DNA of 64,000 nt from Lepeophtheirus salmonis (GCF_016086655.4 NC_052137.2:16779041-16843040); one strand, 5' to 3'. Counted from the first letter of the stretch, positions 45,795 to 57,109 are shown. The notes: a model not told the origin generated them from the letters alone. Made by a program: numbers and translations.

Positions 45795-46330
45795 CAGGTG
45801 TGTGCGTCTAAAACTGAACACTCCTTTTAATTTTATGGCTTGAGGGCTTGAAGAGGGGTTCTCTTGTAGACCTTAAGCTCTTTCTTAACTAGCCGGTCCA
45901 TGGTCCTTCTGCTGACGTTGAACTCCCTGGAGAGGCCGCTGACGGTGACCTTGCCTCTCTTGTCCTCGAAAGACTTTTCCACGGCAGAAACCATTTCGTC
46001 CGACCTTCGAGGCCTTGACTTAGATCTTGTGGTCGCCTCAGGAGTCCCTTTTGCTACCACGCTATAAACGGTGGTGCGGCTGTAGTTCAGAACCTTGGCA
46101 ATTTCAGTGGGAGTTTTTCTCCACGCGAAAAGTTCCAAAATTGCGACTCGACGTCGTTCCATATTATCGGCTGTTGTTTCACTGTTGCTATTTAGATTTT
46201 GCTGGAGTTTTATTTATAACTAGTCAAGACCCTTGTCTCGAATTATAAACCGGTTTCAACTCTATAAAATCACAAACATCTGCATGGTGTAAAATTTAAA
46301 GGATTGTTCAGTTTTAGACGTGCACACCTA
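45795..46330 (-). mobile_element. Deletion-derived mariner/maT element with intact ends
   Basis: A 536-bp element with inverted ends of about 40 bp (roughly nine of ten positions match): CAGGTGTGTGCGTCTAAAAC at 45795 and the inverse of TAGGTGTGCACGTCTAAAAC ending 46330. TA flanks both sides. The only gene is the DNA-binding ORF listed next; the whole catalytic region is absent. Ends and ORF agree in orientation. Confidence 0.85.
45833..46162 (-). CDS. Transposase DNA-binding domain only, uninterrupted 109 codons
   Basis: Starts at the ATG at 46162 (MERRRVAILELFAWRKTP) and stops with TAA right at the inner edge of the left inverted repeat. Two helix-turn-helix units are visible: TEIAKVLNYSRTTVYSVVAK (residues about 18-37), then a basic Arg/Ser linker (TRSKSRPRRSD), then VSGLSREFNVSRRTMDRLVK (about 75-94). 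No catalytic Asp is present. In mariner/maT proteins this part binds the TIRs. An ORF kept open while the rest is deleted could make a TIR-binding protein without transposase activity; whether it is expressed is unknown. Confidence 0.7.
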   Translation of the reverse strand: MERRRVAILELFAWRKTPTEIAKVLNYSRTTVYSVVAKGTPEATTRSKSRPRRSDEMVSAVEKSFEDKRGKVTVSGLSREFNVSRRTMDRLVKKELKVYKRTPLQALKP

Positions 46331-46423
46331 TATATATATAAATAATAAAATATTCAAATATTGCATTATTCAGATCCCAATTACTGTAAATGCCTCATTT
46401 TAAATTATTCATCTCAGTTTGTG

Positions 46424-46460
46424 GTTGTAACTTGTACAATTTGCTTATACAAGTTGCAAC
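46424..46460. repeat. Hairpin-forming repeat (ACTTGTACAATTT), copy 2
   Basis: GTTGTAACTTGTA (46424-46436) and TACAAGTTGCAAC (46448-46460) are inverted with one mismatch and an 11-base loop. Related to 31716-31775. Confidence 0.65.
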
Positions 46461-47863
46461 TTTCAAAGGGTAAAATGAAAGATTAAGAATTTATCTACAT
46501 TAAGTATAAATGATGTCAAATGGATATCTCCCATTTAAGTAATGAAAATCTTGCATTTCTATGGGGATCCCCAAAATACTCCTAGACTTCCGTATACACC
46601 TCTTGCAAGTTTTTTTCGCACGGTAAATCGGTATTTTGCAACATACATACATATACTTTTTTAAATTACTTGGAATTATTATCAAATTAGGGGTGTGGCT
46701 GTCTTAAGATTATTTCCATTATATTATGTAAATTTGATTTGCACAAATAAACATTTTTCACTTTAAAATGGAGGCTGTTTTTTTCTTCTCTCCAATACAG
46801 CCTTGTGAGTGTGTATAAAAGTATACATACCTAGAGTTTTAAAACATAACATATTGATAGAGTAATCAATAATAGAATATCTGTATTGCATTATAAAAAT
46901 GAATTATAAATAAATTAGTACTGAGAAATGTTTTCAGTAAGTGTACATTAAAATCTGTTTCAAGATACGCTTTTACATGGATAAATATCATACTGTCTTT
47001 ATTTGAATCAATAAATATATTAATTTACTAGAAATTGTACATGGCATTGGCCCGAACTATTAGTTGTCGACGAACAGACAGACCTTGCTTTATGTAATAT
47101 AACTCCCCAACAAATCTTCAGTATCACTTTCTGTTTTTCATGGACGCACTCCCTCGTAGTTTCTCAATCCTTAGTCAGGGGCATCCGCAGGATTACATTT
47201 TTTGAATAATTTAAAAAATACATATATTATAACTCAATACTATAATGTTGACTCATACTTAATCCGTGCAACTCCGTCTAACCAATTAAAGGAACACTAA
47301 AAAATAAATAAATATAACTCTAATCCTTATATAGCAAAGACGTACGTAAGAATTACTCTAATGTCGATCTTCAATTGTAGTGCTGAGTTCAACAAGGACA
47401 AAGATTAATAGGTACTCAACATTGTTACTTGCTCTCTTTCATGAGCATACGCACTAATGATTACTTTTTACTTAAATGTTCTTTCTTTAAGAGTTAAATA
47501 ATTAAATTAACAGTTTTGTGATATAAAACACTAAAAAATAAGTTTGCGCGTCTTTAGGTCATATTTTTGTACAACTCTAAGTATTGTATTTAAATAAAAA
47601 GGTAAGTTCACAACACCTAAAAAACAAAACTACAGGCAAGCTAGAAAATACAGTCGATTTTCATTACAATAAATATAATCCTTATTCTTTTCTTTTTTTT
47701 AAATATGACTAGATTGTTTTGTTATTTCTCAGATCAAGTATTTGCCAAGTCCTAAGATTCATACATGGATGCAAATAATTTTTTTTTTATTAATATAGAT
47801 GTACAAGGAACAACAAATTCAACTTTATTTTTCTACTAGACGTGGTATATTTTTTAATTCTGT
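46461..47863. repeat. AT-rich region with R1/R2-type pieces
   Basis: Recognisable fragments: GACAGACCTTGCTTTATG (47079), TTTCATGGACGCACTCCCTC (47135), AATTACTCTAATGTCGATCTTCAATT (47350-47375; compare 27810) and AAATATGACTAGATTG with TATTTCTCAGATCAAG (47701-47741). CAGGGGCATCCGCAGGATTA at 47176 resembles a worn GTGGACGCC-family edge. No gene. Confidence 0.4.
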
Positions 47864-48990
47864 TTGCGGCATATGATTAATGCAACCGCCATCTTTGTTT
47901 GTTGTTCGACAAACTTTTTTCTAAAACGTGTTCTTGAGCCTCTTAACGACGACATCATGAGCCCGAAGTGCGACATCATTTTGCTTCATTTGGAAGGGAA
48001 GAGCTGTATTACCTCAATGTGTCCAAGTCATCGGTCCATTATACGATCAAGTAATACAAAGAGATCAGTAGGATCGATGACAGGCCAAGGAGTGGTCTCT
48101 CGAGATCTATGAGGGCACCCAGGTTGCTCGAGACAAGAACGTCGAAGATCTATCCAAAAAGAAGCGCACCATGAGAAAGATGACTCATGAGGCTGGTGTG
48201 TCTTAAGAAACCATGTGTTGGGCGGTAAGGGAGGACCAGGGATAAGGCCGTATCACCTACAAGAGAGGCAGCTTTTCAGCGAAGGTGCTTGTGAAACTCC
48301 TCAATTGTTTTACATATCAACATCAACGACCGGATGATAGGCTGGAGGATCGAAGACATTTCTCTGAACAAGTACAACATTTTCAGGCACAAAAGCTGGC
48401 CTTGGCGAGGGTCTGAGAGGGTGTCATCTCCTGCAAGATGAAGACACCATTGATCTTCATTCCCGAGAGTGTGAAGTTCAATCTACGTATATATCTGGAC
48501 ATATTACAGCCTCAAGTACTTTCTTGGTCTCCAGGAACAGCCCTGGGAAGGGTATTTCTGCTTCTAGCAGGACGAAGCACCTTCGCATACTGTAAAGGCT
48601 GTGCAAGAGAGGTGGCAAATTACTTTCGAGTACTTTTTGAGTAAGAACATGTGGCCCCTTCTTTTCCAGATCTCAGCGTTATGAACTTCTCAATATAGTC
48701 CATTCTGGAGAGGGAGGTTAGTGTGGCTTCCTTGCGTAGCGTTGAAGACTTGAAGGCCCCTATACTGAATAATAGGGACAACTTGTGAAGGAGACCATCT
48801 ATACACCGTGTAAAGCTGTTCCGACGCGTTTGCAAGCTGTTGTTGCCACAAATGGTTTGCATGTGGAATGAACTGGGACTCATTTCGACGGAAATTTCAT
48901 GCAATGCTGTAAAAAGATGTTTCCAGAAATAAATATTTATGCACTTTTTTGGTTGTTGAAGTTGTCCCAAGACTTATGCGTCACCCTATA
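47864..48990 (+). pseudogene. Mariner-like transposase, near full length but decayed
   Basis: About 1.1 kb of plus-strand coding sequence with many shifts. In order: LNVSKSSVHYTIKQYKEISR (HTH, 48010-48070), DDRPRSGLSRSMRAPRLLET linker, KRSAP..MTHEAGV region, a stretch near 48330-48360 where the first Asp block should be, KMKTPLIFIPESVKFNLRIY (48435-48495), second-Asp region replaced by worn sequence (48560-48600), then PSFPDLSVMNFSI-type third block (48655-48690) and ILEREVSVASLRSVEDLKAP (48695-48760) to a CFRRV-type C-terminus. The 82-, 68- and 116-codon frames here are pieces or shadows of it. TIRs unresolved. Confidence 0.7.
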
Positions 48991-49563
48991 TAAGAGTAGG
49001 CCAAATAAATAAATAAAAAATGTAATTGAGTTATACATTCACATATGTATATCCCAACATTCATATTGTATGTTAATTCATGAAGAAAAACTACTTTATT
49101 TATTTAAAATTATGACACAACTCCTATGTTTAATAAATGTTTATGTCACATTATAATATCATTTCGCAATAAGGGTTTCGTGGTAATGAAGGAAAAACTT
49201 TATGATATATTATGTATGATCTTATTATAACCCATTATAAGAAATAGGTTAATTAATTTACCACTGAGTGTCAGTAGTAATTTGTTAGTCTCAATGCAAC
49301 ATTTATTTATTAATTTCTGTTTATCTGTTATTTACTTAACTATTATATATAAATAAGAAAAGTATAAATGATCTACAATTCAAAATTATTCCTTCCAGGA
49401 AAAGGAGAATATCTCTTAAAGTATAAAATCTAAAGATTACATTTGAATTAGAAATGTTTTTGTGATCCTTGATATTGCTCAAATTTTTTTAATCATTTCC
49501 ATTCATTTGTACATTTTTATTTTATTTTGAAATTAGGTGGTTAAAAATTAACATCTTGGCAGT
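48991..49563. other. AT-rich intron sequence
   Basis: No features recognised. Confidence 0.45.
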
Positions 49564-49639
49564 ATGGTAACGGTACTGATTTATAAGAATACATTTTTGT
49601 CATTGGAAATATCTTACTGGTTACTGAAAAGTTTAGAAA

Positions 49640-49960
49640 CAGTTTCAAAGATATTTTATTTTATAAGGCAAGAACGTAGAATAAAATTTAAAAAAAAATG
49701 TGAAAGCGTTGCTAAATATAACAATGGCGTAGGAGGAGTTTATCTCTTGGATGCAATGCCAGCTTTTATGGTGGTATAATTCGATAATAGAAAGTGTGTT
49801 GGTTTGTATTGAATGGATGTAATTGCTCTGTAGTGAGTCTGCCGATCAGGCATATCGACTGATGAAGGCTACTAGTAATTATATCTGCCTTGTTAATAAT
49901 TTATCTTTCATATTGACCAGGTCTTCCTCTATATTTGAGATGAGCAGCTCGCAAATGCTT
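49640..49960 (+). pseudogene. piggyBac-type transposase fragment
   Basis: The frame at 49564-49779 ends with CESVAKYNNGVGGVYLLDAM, matching the conserved Y-N-x-x-M-G-G-V-D-x-x-D segment of piggyBac transposases, with the catalytic Asp of GGVD replaced by Tyr. After the stop, in other frames, LNGCNCSVVS and YRLMKATSNYI-like pieces continue the C-terminal order. No TTAA-flanked ends found. Confidence 0.6.
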
Positions 49961-52224
49961 GAGAGGCAACAATGACCTTCTCCCCAATATTTATAATAGC
50001 CTTCATTAAGCCTATGCAAAGGTTCAATGTGTAAATGAACGGCGAAATTTGAATGTTCCAGAGGGAATGTTGTGCAATATTCACATATAATTATGATAAA
50101 TTTTAGAAATTATATTTGTAATTATAATATTTTTTCCTGAAACTTTGTTCATCTAAGTAAAAAATGCACCTCTTTGAATTTGTTAATATAATGTTTCAAA
50201 ATTTATTTCAATAGTTATCTAACAAGTATGTCTTCAAATCATATATGTTTTATAACACCTTAATGCTACTGATACTAGCGATAGGTTAATTAATTAACCG
50301 GCTGCTGTTAGAATTCTAGAGATCTTTTGATATTTGTAATAAAAATAATTATCTTCTTTGAGTCATAAATAGATTAAATATATACCCAGATTTTGTCTAA
50401 CTGTCCAAATAATTATCGCCTGTAATAAGTTAAAGTGTGAATAACGAGAAATGAATGTATAAATGGAATGGAAATAGTGATGTTGTTTTTGTAGGTAAAG
50501 GTCCAGTTCTGTTCATTTATGATCAATTTTTAATCAATTAAAATAGTTTGCGTAACTTTTTGATTGGTATAATTGGTCAAGTAAAAATTCATTTGATGCG
50601 TTCTAAATATTATCTTCCCATTTCTTCGAAACTAACTTCAAATTAATTCTGTAGAAATATTTTGTACAAATTATAACTTATAGGTGTGAGCATATTGTAC
50701 AATAAGGCGGTTTGTTGTTCAACTTTTGTTCGAATTTCGATTATGGTAAGGGCAGAAAAGTTGGAATATGGTATGAAAATTAGATATAAAAAAATTAAAT
50801 TATTCTAAGTGGCCAATTCTAAGGAATTTTATCTTTTGTTATTCTCTATTTTTCTCTGTAAGGTAGCTTTAGGTATTCTATTTTAGGTTCCCAGGTATTG
50901 TATTTCAACTCTCCAGATGCTCTCTTAGTCCTGAAGTAGCTTAGTTCTTTCAAAATGCTTAACGAAGTCTTCCTGACATATTCTATAACTTTAAGAAGAC
51001 CTAGAGAAGCAATCGTTAAACAGTTCCGTCGTCCACCATAAACATTATTTGTTGATGATATGTTTACCGTGACACATTATATCGGTCAAATGTCCATAAC
51101 AACTTGTACACATAATCTAGGATACATTTTTATAATTTTCATGTGGAACTAGACCAGAGTGGTATCTTGCTTCTAAATTAGGATTGGTACAACTCTAGAA
51201 GGAAAAAATTACTTATTTGAATATATTTTTTAGCAAGAAAATGAATTGATTATGTTTGTTCCATACATCAGCAATCAATGTATACATAATAAAGTATAAC
51301 GCATTTGCTTTAATGCTTAGTTTTACTCTCTATTCATGAATAAATTTGTCGATTAGTGCACATAATGAATAAGAAGGAACGTATTACATTCGAAATTTAG
51401 CTGTTATGTATAAATAACAGCTGTAGTAAAAATAAGAACAAAGAGAAAATTCGTCCCATTTTACAGTTTTCATCGAAGAAGGTGGAAATGCAAGCTAGGT
51501 GGCTGAAATTGTAAATAGTGTTGATACTATTCCAGCCAATCACGCAGTATTTTGATTTTGTTGATTCCCTTTCAGTAATTTTCTGCGTAAAGATGCACCA
51601 CGCTTTGGAAGGCCAATTGTCGAAATTATGGATACAATAATGGAAGTTGTAAAGTTCGAACCTCATGACGTAAGCACTGTTTTGATTGCCAAGAAGATAA
51701 ACATTTATAGAAAACTAAATAATAATGAAAAAAATCCATTCCTTTACACTGCATCAATTATATAGATTTGAAAACATATTAGGAGTTTTCTCTCAAGATC
51801 CCAGAGTTTCTGGGGACTTCTTGAATTTTTTACACTTTCGAAAAATTACACAGAAACCCCAGATTTGATTATTTTATAACACAAGTTTCATTTAATTTTA
51901 TATAGTTTTCAAAGTTCTGTATTTGGAATATAATATGTAATATTGAAGCGGTATGATTCAGATTACTTTTTTTTTTTTTTTTTTGGTAAACAGAGATACA
52001 TGGATTCTAGTGATGTGTGAGATGAGTTTTATACCGTGGGTCGGTTTGTGTATGTTACAATTTTACAACCAAATGTTGGCTTCTTTATCAATTACTATTT
52101 AATTATTTTTTTAGAGGGTCGGATTGGTTACGGGAAAAAAGCAGGGCCTGTGGTATCTAAAAAAAAATCCCCAAACCATTATTGATACTAAAGAACTTGA
52201 GATTTGATAATATATAGGTAGGAA
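49961..52224. other. AT-rich intron sequence with one repeat copy
   Basis: 50708-50790 is a copy of the inverted-repeat unit at 34627-34720. A T run of more than 20 bases lies at 51966-51984. No coding block recognised; the 89-codon minus frame (51397-51666) is unrecognised. Confidence 0.4.
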
Positions 52225-52615
52225 CAGGGCTGTGTCGATCCGTTTTTAGGACCGCAGTATAGTTCAATTTCTTAAGAAGCAAATACAGGTGAACAAGAAA
52301 TTACTTTTTTGATTTTGGATGGGAATTTACGTGGATTTAAGGCCATCTATGTCAATAAAGAATGTAAAATCGATCCCTCGTGACGTCATTGATATGGACC
52401 TTTGATATAAAAATAATAATAAATTATATAACTAACTGAAAATATAATACGTTTATTTTATATTGTATGATAATGAAAAAATGTATATATCTTGCAAGAT
52501 ATGTGCAATGTTCTCATATATCTTATTTGCATTAATAAATCATGTATATTCTTATAAAAATTGCAAAGACCGGTACTAAGACTGGACTGAATAAATAAGG
52601 ACCGATACAACACTA
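52225..52615 (+). mobile_element. MITE family 'TAGTGTTGT', copy C
   Basis: Starts near GGCTGTGTCGATCCG (52228), has the TGACGTCATT core (52379-52390), and ends GGACCGATACAACACTAGT (52599-52617), the inverse of the family start. It parallels 3495-3775 through its length. Non-coding. Confidence 0.6.
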
Positions 52616-54788
52616 GTTAGTACTAGGGGGGAGTGTTAATTCATTAAAATGACAAAATTGACGAGAATTACAAGTATTTTCTTATTACTTTGAAAATAGA
52701 TTTAAAAAATCAGCAATTATGAAATGATTTTTTTTCCGGAGTGCATAAAAAATCATTTTGCATCCGAAAAGTTGGTCTAAAATTGAATTTGATTTTAACA
52801 TCTCCAAACCTCTAGTAGTACAACAAGAGTATGTGAATGGAAAACATATTATGACTACAACCATTTTAAAATGAATTATTTCTACTTAAATTAAACAAAG
52901 AAATACTTAAATTGCACTGGTTGAATATTTAGTAACAGGATCCAGATCTATCACTGGAAATTGTCTTTGAGAACTATGTATACACGTATTCTTGAAATTG
53001 TGATTGTACCATTCCATTCGGATCCACTTCAGTAATGTCATATTTTGTTGTTGTCTTTACAGTTAACTCTCCATTAGCGAACTGGAATATTATACAGCCC
53101 AATATTTATAAAAATCTTTCTTATTTTTTAATCTACTTTTTACTTTAGAGAATGTTCCTATAACATCAAATCAGGTTATATGCAGTTCTTTATTTATCTT
53201 GAAAATGGCTCATATAGGATTTATTTGTATAATTAACCTTTTTTGGTCTAGGTTTAGTGAATTTAATTAACCGTTTTGCGTAGAAGTTGATTCCATATTT
53301 TTCTTTAAAATTTGATTGATTTTTCTCTTTTTCAATACGAGGACTACGTCATAGCTACAAGTAGTAGCTAATAGTAGCTAAAAGATTATAATATTGTAGC
53401 TGTTATGTTATGCAATACACACAATCTCATTAAAAACTTATGCTTACTAATTTAATTCTCAGAATTAGCATAAATTAAGTAATATTTTATATAAAATTCA
53501 ATTGTTTCTCATGTAAATATAGGTATATGTTACAATTCAGTCCTAAGAAGGGAACAAGACACCTACCTCCGTCATTTTGCGAGACCTGAGCGATCCCCCC
53601 CCCTTTTACTCCCCGAACCCTTTACCCCCATTAGTTTTATAATTATATTTTGAGAAGTACAGCTAGCTAACGATAGAGGGCCAAAGTCATAAATGAATGT
53701 TGTGCTTTTTAGGAGCTGTGGTTGGGCAATGATACTTTTGAGTTTGAATGGAAAAGTAAATACAAATTAGGAAACACAAATATAGTCAATAAATGTTTTC
53801 ATGTAAATGCCAGATCGTTCGACTCTGGATCTGAGAGACCACCTTCATTAGAGAGGCTCAGACTAAATACAATATAAACAGACTTGAGGTTTTAAAATCT
53901 ATTTCTATTAAGGTCTGTTCAAAGATAAGTAGTATACGTTTACACTTAATTAAGTCATCAACGGCTGAAGTTTAGAGGACAATAAAAATCTTCACTGCTT
54001 CTTTACCACTTATTTATAAATAATGAGATAATGTGTGAGTGTTAACTAAATCTTTGGGTAACTTTCAAGATAGCCAACCCTTTTGTCTGTTACAATTGCC
54101 TCCACAGAGACGAGCTTTTCCATGCTCAAATAGATTAAAAACAACTTTAACCCAGATTTTTTTTTTCTTTTTTTGTGCCTTTAAAATAATTTCATATTGT
54201 AAAGATTGTTTCTTAGCATGAGTTCGATTGGAGTCTTTTCAGATCCCAGATGAAATAATAATAAAGTTTAAAAAAACTGTATTGACTAGTGACGATATCA
54301 AGGGAAGTCCGATGGATCACTAATACCTACGTAAATAATAAAATAAATAATTACAAATACATGGTTGTTATAAGAATATTAAAAGTTTGGTTATACGGTT
54401 GCAATTTATTTTAATGGAGGGTTTATATTCAAAGGATAAGATTGCACGGCGAGTGAAAACCTTTGTTGGAAAATAATGAGGTAGTTGTCTAGAGAGCAAG
54501 AACCCCAGAACCACAAATAGTGTTGAAGACTGCAGTTCAGTTATTAAAGATTATAAAGTTCGGTGCTTAATGAAAAGATTAACGAGATTATTTATTTTTG
54601 CGAAAGAACAGATGTTTAACTCAATTCAGTCAAATTGTATCAACTCACTCCATACTCAAATTGTATATCATGGTCACACAGTAAAATAATTTAGGAAAAT
54701 CCTTATAGATTGAAGGAAGCAAGAGTTGATGTTATTATAAATACCAAATATATTTATTGCTTGCATGTTTATTAAGGTAAATACTTAT
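52616..54788. other. AT-rich intron sequence
   Basis: Contains a C/T-rich patch (53590-53630). No gene, repeat end or RNA gene identified. Confidence 0.45.
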
Positions 54789-54955
54789 AGAGTTATATCG
54801 GTCCTTATTTAGTCCGGTCCAGTTCAGGCATGTGCATTAGTCCTAAAAAAACTTAAAAAGTTCGGTCCTCGATGACATTACTCAAGTATATTTTTTCTCT
54901 TTTTAAATCAGGACTTGTCTTACTACTGGACCGGACCGACACAACACTACATATA
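54789..54955. mobile_element. MITE family 'TAGTGTTGT', copy D (short)
   Basis: The left end TATCGGTCCTTATTTAGTCC (54796) and right end GGACCGACACAACACTAC (54932-54949) are inverted, about 160 bp apart, with TCGGTCCTCGATGACATTAC inside. Lies about 180 bp before the exon 2 acceptor. Confidence 0.6.
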
Positions 54956-55136
54956 TATTTGCACAATGTAAATACATATTAATAATCTGTAGGATCAAGG
55001 CCAAATATGAAAACCTTCAAATTCAATCCTAAATCCCGCATGTTTCTTTTAACCCCCACACATGCATTGACTAATTTCATACATAAATTACATAATAATA
55101 TTTTTCTACAAATGATAAATATTTTACTTATTTCAG

Positions 55137-55883
55137 ATCAAAAGTGGATACTGCCGCTGTAAGGAAGGGTTCGTATCATGGAAATGGCAATGTTACTCAT
55201 CCGGAAAATCCCTGGGACAACCCTGCCGGATTAGTTCCCAATGTAACGGACACAAATATCTTATTTGCGATCCTCTAACAAAGACTTGTGCCTGTGAGAT
55301 TATCAAACTTCGAAGTGGATCCATTTGGATCAGAAGAAAGGACTGCAATCCCCCACATATTACCAAAAGAAACATGTATCACAACATCAGCTCAAACCTA
55401 ACTACGGATGGTGGCACAGAGGACACTTCATTCACTAGCTCCGGACTAAGTGATTATCAAATGAATACAATGCTGTATATTGGACTCTCCTTATCTGTTG
55501 TGATTCTTCTCGGACTTTTAAGCCTCGCCTATCGTAAAATGATACAAGATAAGAAACAGAGTCAGGCCGCTATTAAGGGCCTCCTCGAACTCATCTCTGA
55601 AAATCAAAGTTTAAATAGTTTTTGTAGTACGATATCAGATGATGAAGTTGTTATTGTGCGCTCTGACGGGCAGAACTCCAGTATTGGTGGCGGTGTTGGC
55701 AGAGGGGGATGTATGGGGAGTCATCCTTACTCCATTTCAGATAAACTTCATTTGTCACCCTTAGCAGGAGGGGATCAATACCCTCAATTTCCTTCTCCAC
55801 ATTTATCAACACCCATTTTACCTCCAATTAGAAGGCCCTCTGGCCCACCCTCTATAGCCTCATTCCCTCCTCCGAGTTTTTAA
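55137..55883 (+). CDS. EB-module single-pass membrane protein, exon 2 (terminal)
   Basis: Follows TTATTTCAG; phase 0; codes residues 70-317 and stops with TAA at 55881-55883. It finishes EB-like module 1 (C75, C77, C88) and contains module 2 (C99, C105, C113, C120, C122, C139; C-x5-C-x7-C-x6-C-x-C-x16-C). Two N-glycosylation sequons follow (N152, N156), then a transmembrane helix at about 182-201 (MLYIGLSLSVVILLGLLSLA), a basic RK stop-transfer and a tail of about 116 residues with a GGGVGRGG stretch and a Pro/Ser-rich end (PPIRRPSGPPS). EB modules are known from secreted and membrane proteins of ecdysozoans; the role of this protein is unknown. Expected topology: modules outside, tail in cytoplasm. 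Composition is far from the AT-biased surroundings. Confidence 0.85.
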   Translation: MKSGYCRCKEGFVSWKWQCYSSGKSLGQPCRISSQCNGHKYLICDPLTKTCACEIIKLRSGSIWIRRKDCNPPHITKRNMYHNISSNLTTDGGTEDTSFTSSGLSDYQMNTMLYIGLSLSVVILLGLLSLAYRKMIQDKKQSQAAIKGLLELISENQSLNSFCSTISDDEVVIVRSDGQNSSIGGGVGRGGCMGSHPYSISDKLHLSPLAGGDQYPQFPSPHLSTPILPPIRRPSGPPSIASFPPPSF

Positions 55884-56060
55884 TTTGAAGGAGGAAGTCA
55901 AAGATAGCGATAATGCAATATAAATTATAAACCATAATTCAGTAGCGGTGCCCGTTAATTTTGCCTCAGGACATAAGCCTTAAACCATTTCAACTTAGGA
56001 CATTTTTCCTTACAGCCATTTTGTTTCAAATGGCTATTTCACCTTAAAATATAAATAAAT
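55884..56060 (+). terminator. 3' UTR with candidate poly(A) signal
   Basis: AATAAA occurs at 56054-56059 inside ATATAAATAAATGAAG, about 170 bases after the stop. It is the first canonical signal downstream. Confidence 0.45.
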
Positions 56061-57109
56061 GAAGTCCATACGTTGTTATTGTTTATTTTTGGCTGAAATT
56101 GATGTTCATTTACAATATTTTTTATTAAAAAATGCATTAAATTTTTGTTTTCTGTTGGAAAAATCTATTGAATCCGTGTACTTTTCTAGTACAAATTATC
56201 CATCATGTCTAACGATAATATCTAAGAGAGAAGTGATTAGCAATTCTTCTATTCGAATGATTGCCGTGTATATTGATTTTTGTTTTTCGTATTATACTAA
56301 TTTTATTACCTATTTTGTCTCTGGTTCGATTTTATTACATAGTATGGTTTTGTTGGTGTATTATGCATTGAAATTTTGGGTAATGATTTCATCATTTTTC
56401 CAACAGAAAACCAAAACTTAATGCATTTTATATTAATAAACATTACATATTTTATTTAAAAAATTCCAAGGGAACATCAATTTAAAGCAAAAATAACAAA
56501 ATCGACGTATAAATCCATTTATTTATATATTAAGGCAAATTTTCTTGAGGGTAAAATGATGTTAAGGGAAAATATCCTGAAACAAAATAATTTAAGGGCA
56601 AAATTACTTAGCGCCCTCAATAGCATAACCAACCCTATCTCTTTCCCTCTCTTTAAATATATATTTATTAATTATGTGATATGATGTATTTTTAACAAAA
56701 AAAAATATTTTTAAATTATTTTGAATTGAGCTTATTTCATTAGTGTTAATCTTTTTATTTCCGAAGAAAATTTTATTTATTTATTTCATTGTCCTGACTT
56801 AATTTTGTTCTTTTTTAGACCCATGGATCAACCTACCGTCATCCAAACATTTACTACATACGAATAATTGTCATTCAATAAAACCAAAAACTATTTTAAT
56901 TGAATAAATAGTCATATGAATCTTGATTTTGTGTTTTTTTCTCATTGTCCGTCGCTTACTTTCCAAACAAATTGTAATGCAAGTACTTACTTGGTGTGAT
57001 AAACCACCCCATCATTAAAATGGACGCGGAATATTGGCAAAAAAATGTCTAATCTTTAGTTAGCTTTGAACATCGAAGTAACTAATAATTAGGTATTATT
57101 TTTTTGTAA
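56061..57109. other. AT-rich intergenic sequence
   Basis: A 120-codon plus frame at 56059-56421 is Phe/Ile/Ser-biased with long hydrophobic runs typical of AT-rich chance frames. No gene supported. Confidence 0.4.

Larger units (their letters stand above)
37492..55136 (+). other. Phase-0 intron of about 17.6 kb
   Basis: Begins GTAAGG and ends TTACTTATTTCAG. It holds only repeats and transposon relics as far as I can see, listed separately: R5 copy, hAT MITE, Tc1 relic, several mariner relics, A/T arrays, a piggyBac fragment and MITEs C and D. I found no further exon of this gene in it, but a short internal exon could be missed. The cysteine spacing across the proposed junction argues that none is needed inside the first module. 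Confidence 0.7.

Noticed and set aside
55374..55883. A separate 169-residue protein starting at the Met at 55374
   Set aside because: The same frame is open upstream to the acceptor at 55136 and carries nine cysteines of the two EB-like modules, so this Met is internal.
56059..56421. 120-codon plus-strand ORF after the EB-module gene
   Set aside because: Phe/Ile/Ser-biased hydrophobic frame in AT-rich DNA without splice sites, domain or start context; likely chance, and it overlaps the putative poly(A) site.
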